Source of the DNA: Hofstenia miamia
Taxonomy: Eukaryota; Xenacoelomorpha; Acoela; Hofsteniidae
Assembly (NCBI GenBank): GCA_900660155.1
Contig: CABFPE010000134.1
Span: 862,167 to 926,166 of the forward strand
Reading direction: 5' to 3'
Length of the DNA: 64,000 nucleotides
Part shown: positions 58,710 through 64,000 of the stretch, one piece after another
How positions within the stretch are numbered: position 1 is the first letter of the stretch
How the letters are laid out: every line of letters starts with the position of its first letter
Translations under genes and position numbers: made by a program
Notes under the pieces: model-generated
Told to the model about the DNA's origin: nothing
What the model saw: only the letters and a program-made list of their open reading frames with translations
The model's database searches: none

Positions 58710-60368
58710 TTATCTCACTGCAAAGGGGTCGTGGTTGGATTGTCCCGAGCGATATGCACTAAAAATTGCGGCTGCCATGCTGGGAGGTGTAGTTTGATAT
58801 GGGAACGTGCCAGATAAAAATGCAGACATTGCCAGCTCTCTTGCGACATCATTCGATTGCTGTTGATGTGAATTCATTGTAGATTGTTCGCATTTTATTT
58901 CACACTTATTTGTATCGCATAGTTCCCCTTCATTATCCGAATTGCAAGCACTAAATATAAGGTTTTAATATTCTTCATGCATAAGAAATTTTTTCACAAA
59001 GGTAAATACAAATTATACTTGAAGAAATGCCAAATTTAAAATCCGAAAATTTTCAACTTTTTTAAATAAGGAATCAAGGCAAAGTAAAAAAAAATTGTTT
59101 CATCATGCTACAAACCGATTGAGGTAAGGTTTTCCCAATTGTATAGTTTAGCAGGAATTTGTAAGATTTGGTAATATGTGAGGTACATTTTTTTCTAAAA
59201 TTATAAAATGTTAAAAATAAAATTGTAATTTTGACATTACATTATTTGTCAAAGGTAAATTTTGATATTTTTTGATTGCATACCAGATTTGGACAATATG
59301 TTGACGATTTTTTAGTGGTCAAAAATCGACCAGAATTATGGAAATTATATTAAAGGAAATGCAAGTAGGTATGGCATAATATGTGTATATGAATAAATAA
59401 CAAGCAATGTTTAAAATAACTCAATGCCATGGTAAACTTTAAAAACTCTAAACTTTTTATTCTTGAAATTTATAAACAAGAATTTCCTAAGTGGAAAGCA
59501 TTGACCACACAATTATATAATTCCAGAACTGATTACTATATTTCAAAAAAGATCCAAAGAAAGCTATAGTAAAATCCTTATATTGTACAAAACCATATTC
59601 AACAATTATCTTCAATAACTAAGAAATATTTTCTAATGAATTGTCTTTCATCCTATTAAGAAACCTAAAAAGATTTTACCTTTTTGTTGTTGGTGCTCTA
59701 TCTCGTTGTCTTCGATTTTTGAACCAATTGCTAACTTGAGTAAGTGTTAGCCCAGATGCCTTGGCTAAACTTTTCTTCTCCTCTGGCGTCGGATATTTGT
59801 TTTTCTTATAGCTTTCTTTTAATTTTCTACGAGCCTTCTCTTTGAAACAGTACACGGTTTCTTCACCATCCCAAATAGTTTTTGGCAAAAGATATTTCCT
59901 TCTGATCCTGTATTTGTCGACTGCTCCAAGTGGTCGCCCTCGTATTTTTTCTGCCTCAGAGTAATGTGCCTTAAACCAAAGGTCTTGCATAAAATCGTGT
60001 GTTCTTGGCGAAAATGAGTATCCTTCGAGGATAGGATATAGTTCTTGGAAGTTCCCAGAATTAAATGCAACAATCGCTCTTGCCTTCATTATGCTTTCAC
60101 TGGGTCTAGCTAACTCACTATGTGATAATGTCCAGAGAAATCGAGTTAGTTTTTCTACATTTCCACTCTGCTGTATAATTTCAGCGATTGTGTCGATTTG
60201 CTCAAAATTGAAATATGAGTGACTCTGGGGCATCGACGCATGTGATTCATGTAGTTTCAATTGATACTGTTGATCTATAAAATTTGAAGCTATCATTTTA
60301 ATGAATGTTTTACAAAGTTTCGATTTATTAAAATTGAAAATCAATAACCAATCAAAGTCTCTAGCCAT
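58710..60368 (-). CDS. SIX4/5-class homeobox transcription factor
   Basis: Two exons on minus: 60368-59680 and 58950-58710, with a 729-bp intron (donor AAAAAG/GTAAAA, acceptor ATATTTAG/TGC). The splice keeps the frame and gives 309 residues; without it the ORF would stop one codon after the donor. The SIX domain spans about residues 52-164 ([57 protein letters not shown]) and the homeodomain about 165-224, with [17 protein letters not shown] as helix 3. [11 protein letters not shown] and [13 protein letters not shown] fit SIX4/5 better than SIX1/2, which have GAVGKYRVRRK and EETSYCFKEK. The second exon adds an acidic/Cys stretch and a C-terminus [15 protein letters not shown]...DPFAVR. MIASNF at residue 25 is an alternative start. 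SIX proteins act in the nucleus in eye, muscle and gonad development with Eya partners. Confidence 0.92.
58951..59679 (-). other. SIX4/5 intron
   Basis: 729 bp, AT-rich, GT-AG, nothing else recognised. Confidence 0.8.
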
Positions 60369-61086
60369 CAGCCAATCACATTCGTATAAATTAACAGTAA
60401 TTATAATATTGATTCGAGTTCCCGCCTAATCATTGAATGCAGCACCAATACTTTTTTTCCAAGGAAAATTGACGTAACTGCAATTGCATTGTTTTCCTTA
60501 AAAGCTGTTATTAAAAGTCTAATCACAAGCAGAATAAATGTGCATTGTTATGGATGTCTGCATTTTGTTTTTGCCCGGAAGAGACTATCTACAATAGTGA
60601 GTCAAAGATAGTTAAAATTGTATATTATTTTGGGAAACAGATCTATATTCACGTACACATTTTTTACTATTGCTTAGCATATACTACAAGTTTAATTTAG
60701 TAATTGCGATTCATAGTGTTTAGAACAAATGTAAAAAAAGTTCTAAGCAATAAGGCATAAGTTCGTGCAATATAAGAATTCATATTTTTAATAACATGTG
60801 TGTAAAACACGTTGCATATCTTACATGGAAAGGGCCTACATTTTCTATATTGGATTAATTTGCTTGTAGATTGATTTAAATTTGTCTATGATTAATTTGA
60901 ATTTGAAATAGGTTAGTTTCAACGTGGGTTAAATTAATTGATAGTTGTAATGGAGAGACAAAATAGAAAAATAATTTATTACAAAATCTGCTCAATTTGC
61001 ATTTTATTGTGGTTAGTCATAAAGTTCATTAAACAATAAATGATAGCTGATATCTCATCATTGCATTGGCGTGTCGCATCCCGGTA
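60369..61086. other. SIX4/5 upstream region
   Basis: Contains the 5' flank of the gene. TTGACGTAACTG near 60471 resembles a CRE-type site. No clear TATA box identified. Confidence 0.35.
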
Positions 61087-61113
61087 CATATATATATATA
61101 TATATATATATAT
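61087..61113. repeat. (AT)n microsatellite
   Basis: Pure AT run upstream of the SIX4/5 gene. Confidence 0.9.
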
Positions 61114-61209
61114 TGCAGTATATATTCCTTAGCATACATTTTGTTCAGTTCAAAGGCTGGCTTAAAAAATCTACTCACAAGTATTATCCATTCACGTAAT
61201 TTATCAACA

Positions 61210-61549
61210 CTAAGGCTGGAAGTGGGTCAACGTAAACGGAGCCGACTCAATACGACCCCTTGTTGATAAAAAAATATACTAACGCAACTCGACCTATTTT
61301 TATCCTTCAGATACAATATAATTACTATAATCCCACTAATGATGAAAATTACATGCGGATAATATTTTTAAAAATGAATGGAAGCAAAAATTGCGATGTT
61401 TGGACATAATTCCATTGTAAAAGCAAAGATTTTGAATAAAAAATGTTTAATGCTTGCATTTTGCTTCACCCACGCCCAATACCCAACAAACTAAAAAAAC
61501 TGACCCTGGAGATTGACTTGCCCAGATCTGTCGCCCACTTCCATTCCTG
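61210..61549. mobile_element. Probable hAT-type MITE
   Basis: Ends CTAAGGCTGGAAGTGGGTC and, in reverse, CAGGAATGGAAGTGGGCG share GGAAGTGGG. Flanks agree in only four of eight bases. Internal GACCC words near both ends. No ORF. Confidence 0.45.
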
Positions 61550-62139
61550 ATAGAACATTCACAACTAAACAGAAGGAATTTCAAAAATAAATGTATAACA
61601 GACAAATTCAAGGAGACTAAGAACAATACTATCACACATAAAAGCGGTTGGTACTTTTTTTTCATTCTATAAAATCGCAAATCTTCCAAATTTCTCTCAG
61701 AATGGACACTTGCAGCAATTTTTCTAAGGGAAATGTGTCCATTAAATAATAATCTTGGAACGATTTGAGATTTTCAAGAATGAAACCAAGTACCAACCCA
61801 TAAAGGCCTTGTGAAACGAAATAACAACAAAAGAACAGGTTGATGCTTTTCTAACTTTCAAATAATTGATGTATTAATTCTCAGTTTCAATCTTAGGTAT
61901 ATTATTATCGCTACTTTATTTCTTGATAGATTAATATAATAGATTAATATGATAAATTTTCAAAAATTATTTCTAAGGTGCTAGCAAGCAATGACTTAAT
62001 TTTGAAAATAGAAATTTTATCATTTTTTAATCAAATTTTAATTGAGTCACGGAGTACTAGTTTCTAGTAGCTCGTGTTCGGGTGAAAAAATTTTTGGACA
62101 AATCTATTTTTCAAAAAAAATTATATATATATATATATA
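61550..62139. other. AT-rich spacer with (AT)n tract
   Basis: Microsatellite begins about 62121. No gene recognised. Confidence 0.4.
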
Positions 62140-62240
62140 TATATATTCGAGATGATCATACTGAGCTTCTCAACATTTATATTCTAGATAGACGCTATGA
62201 ATGGGATACACCGGTTTAGTTTATTTCAAACATCATCAGT
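62140..62240 (-). ncRNA. Degenerate hammerhead-ribozyme-like motif
   Basis: On minus, 62239-62211 reads CTGATGA, then GTTT-GAAAT-AAAC as a short stem-loop, then TAAAC (a hammerhead needs GAAAC) and CCGGTGTATCCC. This layout resembles the hammerhead cores in the terminal repeats of Penelope-like elements. Further on, GAGAAGCTCAG gives a small hairpin. One core base is wrong and the closing stem I is unproved. Confidence 0.35.
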
Positions 62241-62557
62241 ATACAAATATGCGGTAAAAAACAAAATATGTTTACCTTTGACTACATTTTATATCATTAA
62301 TTTAATATTGCAAACTCTTAAAATAAGTATGTTGATATCATGCTTAGGTGTATATTTAATAATTTATCTTTGTTTGATTGCTTAATTATTAGTGCTTCTC
62401 CTATTTTATGATGCTGTGATCTTCTTCAAATTTTCTTCTCTTGGTTGATGGTTGTCCACAAAAATTTTGAATTTTAATTACCCATTCATATATTCCTTAA
62501 TTCTTGTACTCAGATGTCGCTTTGTTTCCCCGACGTATAATTTTTTTCAATTATCTC

Positions 62558-62560
<3 letters not shown>

Positions 62561-62592
<32 letters not shown>
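62561..62592. repeat. (TA)n microsatellite
   Basis: Pure TA run. Confidence 0.9.
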
Positions 62593-62595
<3 letters not shown>

Positions 62596-63333
62596 GACCG
62601 CTAAGTACACCAAAAGTGCATTTATATGAAAACAAATTTGTTTGCAAATTAATATTAACGGTAAGTAGATACAATCGCAAGAAATATATTTAAGATGATT
62701 ACGTGATAATCAACTTGATTAAATATTACAAAATAGCTTGTTTGGTCTTATTTATTTTTTACAGTATATCTTTTTGTTAATTACATATTAAAAATTTTTG
62801 ATGTTTGTAAACTGATTTTACATCAAAAATTGAAACACAATGTAATAAAATCATTAAGGCAAATTGAAAAATTTTAAAACAAACCATCTAGCATGAAGAA
62901 TATATTAGAACTGAAACGATTTCCATTAGATGGTAATCATGGATATTCCTTCAATTAAGATTTATGCATTCCTAACATTCCAGATGACATGCTCTGGTGA
63001 ATGATTACTGTAGTGACTAAAATCACTTTTGCTACTATGTCTATTTTGGTTGAAATGGACTAAAAGAAATTTTACATAGAGGTTTCCCAGGCTCTTTAAT
63101 GCTGTCAGAGGAAATCTTTTCATTATATTCACTTGCAAAATGCCTTTTAGCCTTAAATAGAATTTCTTAAAATTTTTTCATTGGTTAATAAATCACGAAC
63201 CAGTTTCTGTTATGTTTGAAAGCAGAGTGTGATCGTGATTTCAATGAGGCGCGCCATTGCATGAAGTCAAGCATCAGTACCGTGACTTCTAACTTTGTAC
63301 ATCTTGTGGAGCAATGGGCTTGGCTGGTCAACC
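62593..63333. other. Upstream region of the putative right-edge gene
   Basis: AT-rich until about 63200, then GC-richer (GAGGCGCGCCATTGC, GTACCGTGACTTC) just before the TATA box, as expected for a proximal promoter. Confidence 0.4.
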
Positions 63334-63387
63334 TATATAAAATAAAGAATGTGAAGCTAGTTGTTGATTAATTGAGCATCAACCATG
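63334..63387 (+). promoter_or_regulatory. TATA box and first exon ending in ATG/GTAAG
   Basis: TATATAA at 63334-63340 is followed after ~45 bp by CATCAACCATG (63378-63387), a good Kozak context, and the next bases are GTAAGAAC, a strong splice donor. So the exon could end exactly after the start codon. Calmodulin genes, among others, have an intron right at this place. The coding exons would lie to the right; a frame opening after ATCAG at 63693 (WGDSSEQEKTT...) is possible but unrecognised. Confidence 0.45.
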
Positions 63388-64000
63388 GTAAGAACTTAAA
63401 ATATTTTTAAAAAATACGAATTTTCATAGAAAATAGTTCTTGTCAGGTACTCCAAGCACAACAATACACTTTATTGGAAGTGTTCAACATTACATACTGG
63501 TGTATATATCATGATTTCAAAATTCCTAATAGGCATAGAGAAAATTGTGTAAAAATGTGGGAATTGTTTGTAATTTCTTCTTAAAATAACACCAAGCTGC
63601 TTAAGATTTTGACACTAATTCTTATTATTTAATTTCTAACTGACTTTGACTAAACTAACAAACATAATTTGGTTTGGAATTAATGTAGAATCAGTGGGGT
63701 GATTCTAGCGAACAAGAAAAGACTACAGTTCAAACTATCTCATATTTACAAATGCTTCGTTCTTTATATACACTGCTATTTACAATATGTACAAATATGA
63801 CAACAACAGTCACCAAAAAAATAAGCGCGAGGTCTGGCCGATAAATAATAACTACCGGCCGATGCTACATTAAATTCAGCCTGAAAAGAATAAAAAATTT
63901 AGAATTTCGCTATCAAATTCAACTATCTATTAAAATAAAAGATAAACTAAATGTGATATTGTATAATATAAGAAAAATGCAAAAAAATAGAAGCAATAAA
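63388..64000 (+). other. Putative first intron at right edge
   Basis: No recognised coding exon. 63830-63875 has CTGGCCGATAAATAATAACTACCGGCCGA, an imperfect palindrome of GGCCG words. Confidence 0.3.

Noticed and set aside
58710-60368. SIX gene as SIX1/2 (sine oculis) class
   Set aside because: [11 protein letters not shown] and [10 protein letters not shown] fit SIX4/5, not the GAVGKYRV and EETSYCFKEK of SIX1/2.
1-64000. CRISPR arrays, operons or bacterial genes
   Set aside because: No regularly spaced repeats or prokaryotic gene layout; introns and animal domains throughout.

Overview
The window is an AT-rich piece of an animal genome. The evidence is spliced genes with GT-AG introns, a PHACTR family gene end, a SIX homeobox gene, tandem LDL-receptor class A (LDLa) proteins, and a dense load of animal-type transposons (CR1/L2-like LINEs, Tc1/mariner, hAT, P-like and Penelope-like elements). 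It is most likely a bilaterian invertebrate; the sequence alone does not fix the phylum. Several introns are very small (38-41 bp) and long (AT)n tracts are common. Three N gaps (16686-17685, 29260-29398, 51325-51804) and five single Ns mark assembly joins.

Layout. 1-5.5 kb: 3' end of a PHACTR (phosphatase and actin regulator) gene on +, ending in a 16-nt terminal exon, with a mariner fossil on the other strand upstream. 7.1-10.9 kb: a tRNA-like unit, a decayed LINE with a (TTATC)n tail and a second tRNA-like unit. 12.86-15.86 kb and 35.57-38.57 kb: two arms of a ~3.0-kb inverted duplication. Each arm holds a complete five-exon gene for a secreted protein of 14 LDLa repeats, pointing away from each other toward the outer ends. 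The two copies align without a single indel over at least 2.5 kb, while their outer flanks are clearly more diverged. The 19.7 kb between the arms is a pile-up of transposons: a mariner copy with duplicated ends, an unclassified element with ~135-bp inverted repeats, a P-like transposase fossil, hAT fossils, a LINE whose two ORFs are joined in frame by a UGA CUA stop, and a Penelope-like fragment. A decayed third copy of the LDLa leader also lies there.

39.0-41.0 kb: a 2-kb element with inverted repeats of ~600 bp. 41-58.7 kb: a gene-poor stretch with several hAT-type MITEs (some with matching 8-bp target duplications), microsatellites and a few GC-richer islands full of homeodomain-type TAAT sites. 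58.7-60.4 kb: a two-exon SIX4/5-class homeobox gene on -. The gene-poor stretch next to it may hold its distal enhancers. 61-64 kb: more repeats, a hammerhead-ribozyme-like motif, and near the right edge a TATA box with a Kozak-like ATG placed exactly against a splice donor, probably the first exon of a gene that continues out of the window.

The genes do not form one pathway. The strongest biology is the recent or conversion-homogenised divergent pair of secreted LDLa arrays, the PHACTR and SIX4/5 host genes, and the LINE with an apparent readthrough stop.
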